A stretch of DNA of 64,000 bases, taken from positions 62,001 through 126,000 of the forward strand of contig NZ_PVWN01000004.1 in the NCBI RefSeq assembly GCF_003003885.1, in the 5' to 3' direction. Of the stretch, positions 9,653 to 17,629 are shown in pieces. A model generated the notes under the pieces. That model worked only from the letters and a program-made list of their open reading frames with translations. It had not been told where the DNA came from and made no database searches. Position 1 is the stretch's first letter; each line of letters starts with the position of its first letter. This stretch comes from Chlorogloea sp. CCALA 695 (GTDB lineage: Bacteria; Cyanobacteriota; Cyanobacteriia; Cyanobacteriales; Chroococcidiopsidaceae). Made by a program: the position numbers and the translations under genes.

Positions 9653-11926
9653 ATGCCCTACCCAATACCATTACCTACACCGCCTCCTATAGTTCAAGTA
9701 GAAAGTAATCCCTCGATTGACTTCAAGCCATTAATTTCCGAACAAAACCCTCATCTTAGTCCAGTAGTAACTTTAAATACCCCTGATTCACCTCTACCTG
9801 CTCCCTTACAAGCAGCTAAAAAGGCAGAACTACTAGCTACCCCAGATTTAGTCAGCGATCGCCCTAGAGAAGCGATAAGGGCGGCTCAAGTAGAGTCTGT
9901 AGCACCTCCAATCTCTGAGGAAGTTCAAAATACACCCCCCAAAACGCAATCCACACCCAATATAGAAACGCCATCTACTCCACCAGCCCAAAGTATAGAG
10001 ATACCTGTAGAAACCGCGCCTAACACAACCCAACCGAGTAATGTTGCTCCAGTAAGTAGCCGAATTGTCGAATTAAATGCTGATCGCCAAGAGTACGATC
10101 AGCAAAGACAAATTGTTACAGCCGAAGGGAATGTAGTAGTAAGACTAAATGGCGGGGTGATAGACGCAGATAGTTTACAAGTTAATTTATCTAACCGGAT
10201 CGCTGTAGGACAAGGAGATGTAGCCGTAACGCGAGGCGAACAAGTCTTGCGAGGTGAGAGATTTACCTACAATTTTGTGCAAAATACTGGAGAGTTACTT
10301 AATGCTAGTGGAGAGATTTTTATTCCTAGCGCCAGCCAAGACCTTTCGCTGAATTTGGCAACCGATGTCAGTGCTGGAGGAGTAAGCGCAAATCCACCAA
10401 GCGATCGCATTACTGCCAATCAACCCAGACAAAATGTAACAACGAGTGGGGGAATTGGAATTAATGTCGGTGCAGGCAATGATATAAACAACGTTGCTTT
10501 ACCCCAACAAGGTGGTGAAGTTCGCCGCTTGAGCTTTAAAGCCCAGCAAGTACAGTTTTACCCCCAAGGTTGGCAAGCCCAAGATGTCACAATTACAAAC
10601 GATCCTTTTACGCCACCAGAACTAGAATTAAAAGCCGATACAGTCACCTTAACCAGGGAAACACCCCAGCGCGATCGCATTGTTACTACTCGCCAGCGTT
10701 TAGTATTCGACCAAGGGCTATCAATCCCCATTCCTAGAAATGAAACCGTAATTGATCGCACCGAAAGAGAAGTTACCCCAGGATTATTTCAAATTGGCTT
10801 AGACGATAATGAGCGGGGTGGAGTATTTATCGAGCGCAACTTTAGCCCCATTAGTAACGAACAAGTACAACTAACTTTAACTCCACAGTTTTTTGCTCAA
10901 GAAGCACTGCTAGAAAGCGGCGGAAACGTCCTTGATCCCGATTTGTATGGCTTAAGGTCAAAATTGCAAGCAAATCTAGGAGAACGCACTCAAGTTAGAG
11001 GTAGAGCCTCTATTACTAGCCTGGATTTGAGCCAACTAGAAGACAATTTCCGGGCAAGTTTGCGCCTTAACCAAACTATAGGTAGCGTTGAAGCGCCCCA
11101 TCAATTGACCGTAGAATACAGCTACCGCGATCGCTTATTTAATGGTAGTTTGGGCTATCAAACCGTGCAAAGCAGCCTAGGCGGTGTTGTAACTTCGCCA
11201 GTCAGTGCTTTAGGAACTACAGGTATTGCTTTAAGCTATCAAGCAGGCGCTCAGTTGATTAATGCTGAAAGCGATCGCGCTGATTTGTTAGAAGTACAAC
11301 GAGAAAGCGATCGCATTTCTTTAAGTCGTCTGCAAGCAAGCATCGCTCTCAATCGTGGTTTTGCTATTTGGGAAGGAACTTCTTTAGCAGCTACTCCCAC
11401 TGAAGGATTGAGATACACCCCCGCCCCAGTAGTGCCTTATGTCAGCTTGTTTACTGGATTGAAGGGAGTTAGCAGTCTCTACAGTAGTGGAGATAGTCAA
11501 AATACCATTACTGGAACAATTGGCGTTCAAGGACAGTTTGGGCATTTTTCTAGAGAATTTTTCGACTATACGGGCTTTAACGTTAGTTTTTCTCAAGATA
11601 TTCGGGGGGGACTATCGCCATTTTTATTTGATCGCGCGGTAGATAATAAAGTTCTCGAACTTGGTCTTGTTCAGCAAGTCTATGGCCCTTTTCGCCTTGG
11701 TATCCAAGCTTCTCTCAACGTAGATACCGGAGAAAATATTAGCACCGACTACATTTTAGAATACAGCCGCCGCACCTATGGCGTTGCTTTTCGTTACAAC
11801 CCAGTATTGGCTTTAGGTTCTTTAAACTTACGCATCAGCGATTTTAACTGGAATGGTGGAAGCAGTTTATTTTCCGATTCTGAGGTAAAGCCCGTATTAA
11901 ATGGCGTGCGCCAAACTAATGATTAA
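9653..11926 (+). CDS. DUF3769 protein with OstA/LptA-like domain (LptD-type outer membrane assembly factor)
   Basis: A 757-residue protein. Residues about 1-135 are a proline-, serine- and threonine-rich low-complexity region. Residues about 136-215 form an OstA/LptA-like beta-jellyroll ([20 protein letters not shown], then GERFTYNF). The rest alternates short polar and hydrophobic strands rich in Gly, Asn and Gln, like a beta-barrel, and belongs to the cyanobacterial DUF3769 type. Its likely place is the outer membrane, in lipopolysaccharide insertion (inference). No signal peptide follows the ATG, and an in-frame TGA sits six bases before it, so the start cannot move upstream. The last 11 bases overlap the end of purE, which faces it. 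Confidence 0.75.
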   Translation: MPYPIPLPTPPPIVQVESNPSIDFKPLISEQNPHLSPVVTLNTPDSPLPAPLQAAKKAELLATPDLVSDRPREAIRAAQVESVAPPISEEVQNTPPKTQSTPNIETPSTPPAQSIEIPVETAPNTTQPSNVAPVSSRIVELNADRQEYDQQRQIVTAEGNVVVRLNGGVIDADSLQVNLSNRIAVGQGDVAVTRGEQVLRGERFTYNFVQNTGELLNASGEIFIPSASQDLSLNLATDVSAGGVSANPPSDRITANQPRQNVTTSGGIGINVGAGNDINNVALPQQGGEVRRLSFKAQQVQFYPQGWQAQDVTITNDPFTPPELELKADTVTLTRETPQRDRIVTTRQRLVFDQGLSIPIPRNETVIDRTEREVTPGLFQIGLDDNERGGVFIERNFSPISNEQVQLTLTPQFFAQEALLESGGNVLDPDLYGLRSKLQANLGERTQVRGRASITSLDLSQLEDNFRASLRLNQTIGSVEAPHQLTVEYSYRDRLFNGSLGYQTVQSSLGGVVTSPVSALGTTGIALSYQAGAQLINAESDRADLLEVQRESDRISLSRLQASIALNRGFAIWEGTSLAATPTEGLRYTPAPVVPYVSLFTGLKGVSSLYSSGDSQNTITGTIGVQGQFGHFSREFFDYTGFNVSFSQDIRGGLSPFLFDRAVDNKVLELGLVQQVYGPFRLGIQASLNVDTGENISTDYILEYSRRTYGVAFRYNPVLALGSLNLRISDFNWNGGSSLFSDSEVKPVLNGVRQTND

Positions 11927-12437
11927 GAGCTAAATACTTTTGATAGCCGATTTCTGCTAGTTGTGCCTGTTTGTCGTACACAGATTGCGCTAGAGTTTGG
12001 CGATACTCAAGCACTTTTTGTAATAACTCTGGGCTTGAAGTTGCCAGAATTTGAATTGCCAATAAACCAGCATTTTTAGCATTACCTATAGCTACCGTAG
12101 CCACAGGAATACCCGCAGGCATTTGGACAATAGAGTATAAAGAATCAATCCCCTGCAAATACTTGCTAGGTACAGGAACGCCAATTACAGGCAAAGGAGT
12201 CAAAGCCGCTACCATACCAGGCAAATGCGCCGCACCGCCAGCCCCGGCGATAATAACTTTGATTCCCCGTTTGTGAGCTTCAGTTGCATACTCTACCATT
12301 TTTGCGGGGGTACGATGAGCAGAAACGATCGCAACTTCCGTGGATACATTAAATTCATGGCAAATTGCGATCGCATCGGACATAACCTGTAAATCTGAAT
12401 CGCTACCCATAATAATGCCGATTAGTGGTTGAGTCAT
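11916..12437 (-). CDS. purE: N5-carboxyaminoimidazole ribonucleotide mutase
   Basis: A 173-residue class I PurE. The N-terminus [12 protein letters not shown] and the motifs SAHRTP (catalytic His) and [17 protein letters not shown] are the family's substrate loops. It converts N5-CAIR to CAIR in purine synthesis, working with PurK, which is not in this window. It is divergent from nagA across only 33 bases, and its 3' end overlaps the DUF3769 gene by 11 bases, so it is tightly boxed in on both sides. Confidence 0.96.
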   Translation of the reverse strand: MTQPLIGIIMGSDSDLQVMSDAIAICHEFNVSTEVAIVSAHRTPAKMVEYATEAHKRGIKVIIAGAGGAAHLPGMVAALTPLPVIGVPVPSKYLQGIDSLYSIVQMPAGIPVATVAIGNAKNAGLLAIQILATSSPELLQKVLEYRQTLAQSVYDKQAQLAEIGYQKYLALNH

Positions 12438-12470
12438 AAAATAAAATATTGCTGATATGGGACTAAATTA

Positions 12471-13742
12471 ATGAATAGTGCGATCGCCAACTTAGATATT
12501 ATCAATGCTCGTGTACCTGGCTATGAAAGTTCACGGGCAATTAGGGTCGATCCTCAAGGCAAAGTTTCTCAAATTTTGTATATGCATGAACTTGCAGGAG
12601 AATCAAAAGCTACACAAAGACTACCAAAAGCTAAAAAAAAACTGTTAGTAGAGAGGCAAGTATTAGATGTATGTGGCGATTGCATTTCCTTGGGTGGAGT
12701 AGATTTACAGATTAATGGAGCGCTAGGATTAGCATTTACAGACCTCCAAGCCCAAGATAGCGAATTATTGTCAAAAATTTGTCAATTTCTTTGGCAACAA
12801 GGAATAAATAGTTTTGTCCCTACTTTAGTCACAACTTCCGTTGAAAATATTAAACGAGTTCTTGCTATCCTTGCTAACTTTATCGATAGTCAAAAACCTA
12901 CTCAATCAACAGCCCAAATTCTCGGAGTGCATTTAGAAGGGCCCTTTTTAAACCCCGAAAAACGCGGCGCACACCCAGTAGAATACTTATTACCACTGAC
13001 TATTGACAACTTAAAGCACATTTTGGGAGAACATAGCCACATCGTTAAGATCGTTACCTTAGCGCCGGAAATAGACACTACGAAGCAAGCAATCCCTTAC
13101 TTAAAAGACATCGGTATTACAGTTAGCTTAGGTCACTCCCAAGCTACCGCAGCCCAAGCAGAACGAGCTTTTGAATTAGGGGCATCAATGGTAACTCATG
13201 CCTTCAATGCTATGCCCTCATTACATCATCGAGAACCCGGATTACTCGGAGCAGCTTTAATAAATCCAATTGTAAAATGCGGTTTAATTGCCGATGGACA
13301 ACACATTTGTCCGACTATGATTCAAGTGTTACTTCAAGCAAGCAATTATGAACAAGGACTATTTCTAGTTAGCGATGCTTTAGCACCACTAGGATTACCT
13401 GATGGCATTTATCCTTGGGATACAAGGCAAATAACTGTAACCAATGGTACAGCTAGACTACCTGACAATACCTTATCTGGAACAACTTTACCCCTATTTA
13501 CTGGGGTTCAAAATTTAGTTAAATGGGGTATATGTGAAGTAGAAAGTGCGATCGCCCTCGCCACCAATTCACCAAGACAAGCAATTAATATCTCTAGTAG
13601 CATTGAAAACGCGATCGCTAGTCAACTAATCCGTTGGCATTTCGACTCAGCAACTAAAAACCTAACCTGGGCAAGACTAACAGATTCTTTTGCCTCTGCG
13701 CCACCCCAGATAGATGCTAAGTTAAACCCTGAGAAAGTATAA
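12471..13742 (+). CDS. nagA: N-acetylglucosamine-6-phosphate deacetylase
   Basis: A 423-residue amidohydrolase. The metal and catalytic residues are visible: Glu in GVHLEGPFLNPEKRGAHP, His in VSLGHSQATAAQ and VTHAFNAM, and the catalytic Asp in LVSDALAPLG. It removes acetate from GlcNAc-6-phosphate during amino-sugar or cell-wall recycling. Residues 40-65 are a lysine-rich insertion (TQRLPKAKKKLLVERQ) just before the first barrel strand. chlM follows 10 bases downstream on the same strand, so the two unrelated genes probably share a transcript. Confidence 0.92.
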   Translation: MNSAIANLDIINARVPGYESSRAIRVDPQGKVSQILYMHELAGESKATQRLPKAKKKLLVERQVLDVCGDCISLGGVDLQINGALGLAFTDLQAQDSELLSKICQFLWQQGINSFVPTLVTTSVENIKRVLAILANFIDSQKPTQSTAQILGVHLEGPFLNPEKRGAHPVEYLLPLTIDNLKHILGEHSHIVKIVTLAPEIDTTKQAIPYLKDIGITVSLGHSQATAAQAERAFELGASMVTHAFNAMPSLHHREPGLLGAALINPIVKCGLIADGQHICPTMIQVLLQASNYEQGLFLVSDALAPLGLPDGIYPWDTRQITVTNGTARLPDNTLSGTTLPLFTGVQNLVKWGICEVESAIALATNSPRQAINISSSIENAIASQLIRWHFDSATKNLTWARLTDSFASAPPQIDAKLNPEKV

Positions 13743-13752
13743 AACTAAATTC

Positions 13753-14436
13753 ATGAATCCAACCGACGATAAAACCATTGTTAAAGAATATTTTAACTCC
13801 ACCGGATTCGATCGCTTCTTGCGAATTTACGGCGACGGCGAAGTTAACAAAGTACAGTTAGACATTCGTACCGGACACCAGCAAACAGTAAATACCGTCC
13901 TAGATTGGCTCAAAACCGACGATTTAACCCAATTGACTATCTGCGATGCGGGATGCGGTGTAGGCAGCTTGAGCATCCCTCTAGCTGAGGCTGGAGCAAC
14001 AGTTTATGGCAGCGATATCTCTGAGAAAATGGTTGCTGAAGCAACCGAAAGAGCCGAAGCTCAGTTAGGGAGTACAAGTAAGCTTAAGTTTGCCGCCCTT
14101 GACTTAGAAGCCCTTAGCGGCAACTATCACACAGTAACTTGCTTAGATGTTTTAATTCATTATCCTCAAAACGAGGCAGATAAAATGATTTCTCACCTCG
14201 CTTCTATGGCACAATCGAGGTTAATTCTGAGTTTTGCTCCTAAAACTGTGGTTTTGAGCTTGCTAAAAAAGATTGGTAGTTTTTTCCCTGGTGCAAGCAA
14301 AGCAACTCGCGCCTACTTACACCGCGAAGCAGATATTATAAAAATTCTGGAAACTAACGGTTTTGCAGTCCAAAGACAAGCAATGACTAAGACTAGCTTT
14401 TACTTTTCCCGCATTTTAGAAGCTACACGTAAATAA
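13753..14436 (+). CDS. chlM: Magnesium protoporphyrin IX O-methyltransferase
   Basis: A 227-residue SAM-dependent methyltransferase of chlorophyll synthesis that esterifies the C13 propionate of Mg-protoporphyrin IX, after Mg-chelatase and before the cyclase. The N-terminus TIVKEYFNSTGFDRFLRIYG is diagnostic of ChlM/BchM. The SAM site is DAGCGVGSLSIPLAEAGATV near residues 65-85, followed by TCLDVLIHYPQ. The length is typical. It lies 10 bases after nagA, and an imperfect hairpin follows seven bases after the stop. Confidence 0.95.
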   Translation: MNPTDDKTIVKEYFNSTGFDRFLRIYGDGEVNKVQLDIRTGHQQTVNTVLDWLKTDDLTQLTICDAGCGVGSLSIPLAEAGATVYGSDISEKMVAEATERAEAQLGSTSKLKFAALDLEALSGNYHTVTCLDVLIHYPQNEADKMISHLASMAQSRLILSFAPKTVVLSLLKKIGSFFPGASKATRAYLHREADIIKILETNGFAVQRQAMTKTSFYFSRILEATRK

Positions 14437-14442
14437 AGTTGA

Positions 14443-14475
14443 AGTAGTGCAAAATGTATATATTTTTGTACTACT
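14443..14475 (+). terminator. Hairpin after chlM
   Basis: agtagtgcaaaa at 14443-14454 pairs with ttttgtactact at 14464-14475 with a single G-T pair, seven bases after the chlM stop. The right arm holds a short T run but no T tract follows, so it is a weak terminator or a 3' stabiliser. Confidence 0.4.
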
Positions 14476-14658
14476 AACAATTTGCTGAAAGCTTTGTTAT
14501 GGAAATGTTACGCTTGCTAGATAAGGGTTGAGAGAATTTTTCTAACACCGATTACTACCGCGTAAGAACTCTATAACCAAGTCGTTCGGACATTGCTACC
14601 AACTTATCGTTCTCACTGTTTCCTGAAGATTAAGCATTTTTAGAAGCTGGAGACTATT

Positions 14659-15291
14659 TTGTACGGAGCCGATCCTAAAGATAAGCATCCGATGAAGGGA
14701 TTTCCACAAATCTGCTTCATTCAAAACACTGTATCGAATCCCAATATCATTATTGGAGATTATACCTATTACGACGATCCAGAAAACTCGGAAGACTTTG
14801 AGCGTAACGTTCTATACCACTTTCCCTTTATCGGCGATCGCCTAATTATCGGAAAATTTTGTGCTTTGGCTAGAGGCGTAAAGTTCATCATGAATGGTGC
14901 AAATCACAAGTTAGATGGGTTTTCAACATATCCGTTTGGGATTTTCAGCAATGGTTGGGAAAAAATTGATCCTCAACCTAAAGAACTACCATCTAAAGGC
15001 AACACAGTAATTGGTAACGATGTGTGGATTGGCTATGAGACAGTAATTATGCCAGGGGTGCAGGTAGGAGATGGAGCGATCATTGCCGCAAAATCCGTAG
15101 TAGTCAGTGATATCCCACCCTATACAATTTTTGGGGGCAACCCAGCCAAATGTATTCGTCAGCGATTTAGTGATAAAACTATCCAATCTTTACTTGAGAT
15201 AGCTTGGTGGAATTGGGAGAGTGAAAAGATTACACGCAATTTGGAGAAGATCGTATCGGCAGATATTGAAGCTTTAATTGATTGTAAGTAG
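14659..15291 (+). CDS. Vat/CatB-type hexapeptide-repeat O-acetyltransferase
   Basis: A 210-residue left-handed beta-helix acetyltransferase. The early motif NPNIIIGDYTYYDDPE, the loop MNGANHKLDGFSTYPFGIF (the His of NGANH is the expected general base) and the repeats GNDVWIGYETVIMPGVQVGD are those of the xenobiotic acetyltransferase group that includes streptogramin A and chloramphenicol acetyltransferases. Chromosomal homologues in environmental bacteria may have other acceptors, so resistance is not implied. The start is TTG at 14659 with GGAG nine bases upstream; no ATG is available. It opens an accessory stretch between chlM and ileS. Confidence 0.8.
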   Translation: MYGADPKDKHPMKGFPQICFIQNTVSNPNIIIGDYTYYDDPENSEDFERNVLYHFPFIGDRLIIGKFCALARGVKFIMNGANHKLDGFSTYPFGIFSNGWEKIDPQPKELPSKGNTVIGNDVWIGYETVIMPGVQVGDGAIIAAKSVVVSDIPPYTIFGGNPAKCIRQRFSDKTIQSLLEIAWWNWESEKITRNLEKIVSADIEALIDCK

Positions 15292-15462
15292 AAGTGCAGC
15301 AAAACAATTCTGTTAGAGCCGACTGGTTAAATTATCAAAAGATTAAAGCCTATAGCAAGATGAGAAAGAGCAATTTTAGGCAGATTATCAGTGACGGCGA
15401 TCGCTCGTAGACGCAATTAGAGAAATACTAAGCGCAGTATTGTAAATAGGAAAACCAAGATA

Positions 15463-16098
15463 GTGCAAACGATCCCAGCCACTAAAATTACACTGCGCGA
15501 ACTCAAACAGATATTTGGGTTACAACAGGCTCAAGATCCAAACTTTTTTCCCGAATGGCTGGAAGCTTACGCAAATTTGAGCCAAGAGGAGCAACGTTTG
15601 TTAGATAGAGTTAAAGCTAATTTTGGGGAATTGATGGAAGATCCACCAATGCTGGAAAACAGCGTCAAGATGGTAGTGCTTGCTCCGTTACTAGATTTAG
15701 CTGACTTTTATTACAAGCCATTTCGGATTGAGACAGAAACTAGCGTAGATGTAGAAATGGAGGATGAGGGAATAGTCATTCGGGGGCGTATTGACGTACT
15801 GGTGTTGAAAAATCGTCTGTGGTTGTTAGTAATTGAGTCAAAGCGGAGTGATTTTGCAGTAACGCGGGCAATTCCTCAAGCTCTTGCTTATATGTTGGGC
15901 AATCTAGAGACGGCGCAACCAACTTTTGGTATGATTACGAACGGGAATGAGTTTTTATTTTTGAAAAGTACGCGCCAACCTGCGGCGGAATATGCCAACT
16001 CTAGGCTGTTTTCGCTGGTAAATCCAAAAAATGAACTTTATATAGTGTTGCAGGTGTTGAAACGGTTGGGAAAAGAGGTGGTCGCTGTAAATGGTTAG
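15463..16098 (+). CDS. Restriction-subunit-like PD-(D/E)XK domain protein (HsdR N-terminal type)
   Basis: A 211-residue single-domain protein. The centre reads IVIRGRIDVLVLKNRLWLLV then IESKRSDFAVTRAIPQALAY. Asp in RID and the E-x-K of IESKR form a PD-(D/E)XK nuclease core, with a later Gln as in the nuclease domain of type I restriction R subunits. No helicase motor, HsdM or HsdS is present, so it is not a working type I system. Free-standing copies are common in cyanobacteria and their role is unknown. The start is GTG at 15463. It converges on the Shedu-like operon. Confidence 0.7.
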   Translation: MQTIPATKITLRELKQIFGLQQAQDPNFFPEWLEAYANLSQEEQRLLDRVKANFGELMEDPPMLENSVKMVVLAPLLDLADFYYKPFRIETETSVDVEMEDEGIVIRGRIDVLVLKNRLWLLVIESKRSDFAVTRAIPQALAYMLGNLETAQPTFGMITNGNEFLFLKSTRQPAAEYANSRLFSLVNPKNELYIVLQVLKRLGKEVVAVNG

Positions 16099-16250
16099 CG
16101 ATCGCATATCACTACTGATACATTCTCACCTTACTCTATCAAGGCAACTGCACTTACAGAAGAATAATTGTCATATTTGTAACTTAATAGAATGGACAGC
16201 TTATACTCTGTTCTGATGTAGCGACTTATTAGGCTATCGCATTAACTTTG

Positions 16251-16448
16251 TTATTTACTTATCTTTTTACATATAGCTGCTTGGATTTTGATATCAAAGT
16301 CAGGATCGTCTACTGTTGTAATAACTTGAACTGGTCTTTTCCAACGGCGTTCCAAATAAGCTTGAAGGGCAGCCGAATCTTGTGGATGTTTAAGAAAATA
16401 CTGTCTTAATTCCTGGTCTGACATAGCTGCATAATTCACTTGATTCAT
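16251..16448 (-). CDS. Small DUF6887-like protein coupled to Shedu-like nuclease
   Basis: A 65-residue acidic-to-neutral protein (NYAAMSDQELRQYFLKHPQD, then SAALQAYLERR). The pattern 'x-M-S-x-x-E-L-R-x-Y-x-x-x-x-x-x-D' is that of small cyanobacterial proteins I recall as DUF6887, whose function is unknown. The ATG at 16448 shares its A with the TGA of the upstream nuclease gene, so translation is very likely coupled. The TTG just before it would add one residue and fits less well. It may be a regulator or partner of the nuclease (inference). Whether it is an antitoxin-like inhibitor cannot be told. Confidence 0.65.
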   Translation of the reverse strand: MNQVNYAAMSDQELRQYFLKHPQDSAALQAYLERRWKRPVQVITTVDDPDFDIKIQAAICKKISK

Positions 16449-17374
16449 CAAAGCACCTCACCAGTTGGAGTAATTTGAAATTCAATATCCTCACTCTTCC
16501 CTGCCAAAATATACAAATTTTGAGTTTGATTATTGATGCAAATTAAATGAATAGGTTGAACCATCATGTACGTTATTTGACAGCTTATACGATACAATCC
16601 ATGAAGCTGTGCTGATGTTGGTATTTGCCTATCCTCATCTATAAACCACCTGTCATGGTGAGTGAGTTCATCAATAACGAAAAGAGACTTATAAAGCCTT
16701 GTTAGAAAAGGCAATTTGTAAGAACATTTTGAATGGAACTCAACTTCTCGAATAAATGCGTCGAAGGTTCTTATTTGAATAGTGTGAGTCCTTCTATTAA
16801 ACTGTGCTTTTCGATCTTTTTTTCTTGGATCTTTTTGTAATTCTGCTTCTCTCCCCATAATTATAACTCCGTACGGAGAGGAGAATGATGTTAATTCCAA
16901 AGTGCCTCTAAGAAAGCCTTGGTGTTTTGTGCAGTATGTAATGTAATCATCCACCTGACTAATTGCATTGCGCAATTTGTCCGTTTCTACAATCCGACCA
17001 TCACCATTTTCCTTGTATAAAGTATCTTTGGGTGATTTTAAATCTACAACCCACCACGTTACCCCATCTGAGTTATCGCCAGCAAATAAATAATCTGGTT
17101 TTAGCCCTGAACCATTAGCAAAACCGCCCGGCTTAATCTCGGCTTGTGGAATAATCCAACTTCCATGATGACCTGTGCTGAAAAAACTAGAAGTTAATGA
17201 TAGTAAGGGAAGCCTATTTCTTAGAAACAAGTCAATTTCAGTTTCACTAGCATTTTTGCGAATCAGTGTAATAAGTTTTTCAATATCATCTCCCGTCATA
17301 TCGTGAGGGTCAACTCTATATTCTTTAGGAGGAAAATCACCTTTATTAGCGTTAGCAAACACGATGTGCCTCAC
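16448..17374 (-). CDS. Shedu-like (DUF4263-type) PD-(D/E)XK nuclease, candidate anti-phage effector
   Basis: A 308-residue protein. An N-terminal helical part (30-60, TEIDLFLRNRLPLL) precedes a nuclease core with Asp94 (LKPDYLF), the D111-x-K113 pair (WWVVDLKSP) and Gln140 (AISQVDDYITYC). Then come a strand GVIIMGRE and a basic stretch with the TIQIRTFDAFI strand. This order is that of the Shedu SduA nuclease domain (DUF4263), a single-gene defence system. Residues 210-308 are an extra C-terminal domain I do not recognise. It is followed by a 65-residue protein in a one-base overlap. The match is by motif order, not by search. Confidence 0.65.
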   Translation of the reverse strand: MRHIVFANANKGDFPPKEYRVDPHDMTGDDIEKLITLIRKNASETEIDLFLRNRLPLLSLTSSFFSTGHHGSWIIPQAEIKPGGFANGSGLKPDYLFAGDNSDGVTWWVVDLKSPKDTLYKENGDGRIVETDKLRNAISQVDDYITYCTKHQGFLRGTLELTSFSSPYGVIIMGREAELQKDPRKKDRKAQFNRRTHTIQIRTFDAFIREVEFHSKCSYKLPFLTRLYKSLFVIDELTHHDRWFIDEDRQIPTSAQLHGLYRISCQITYMMVQPIHLICINNQTQNLYILAGKSEDIEFQITPTGEVL

Positions 17375-17629
17375 AATCTTGAGTTCAAGTGATGCACTGC
17401 ATTATAGCAGTACAAATGTATTAATACAATTTGGTCTTGTGAAGAGAAGCAAAATTAACCATGCTACAGAGAACTATTAAAAGTAGTACCGCAGTTAAAT
17501 AAGTTAACTCTAAGTGTCAAAGCGCGCTCGCCCACTTCAACGTCTCTAGCTCTAGCAAGTGCGATCGCACTTGAAGCTATAGGTGTTTGTGATTGATAAT
17601 AGTTTAAATACTATTTCGGGATTTCACTC

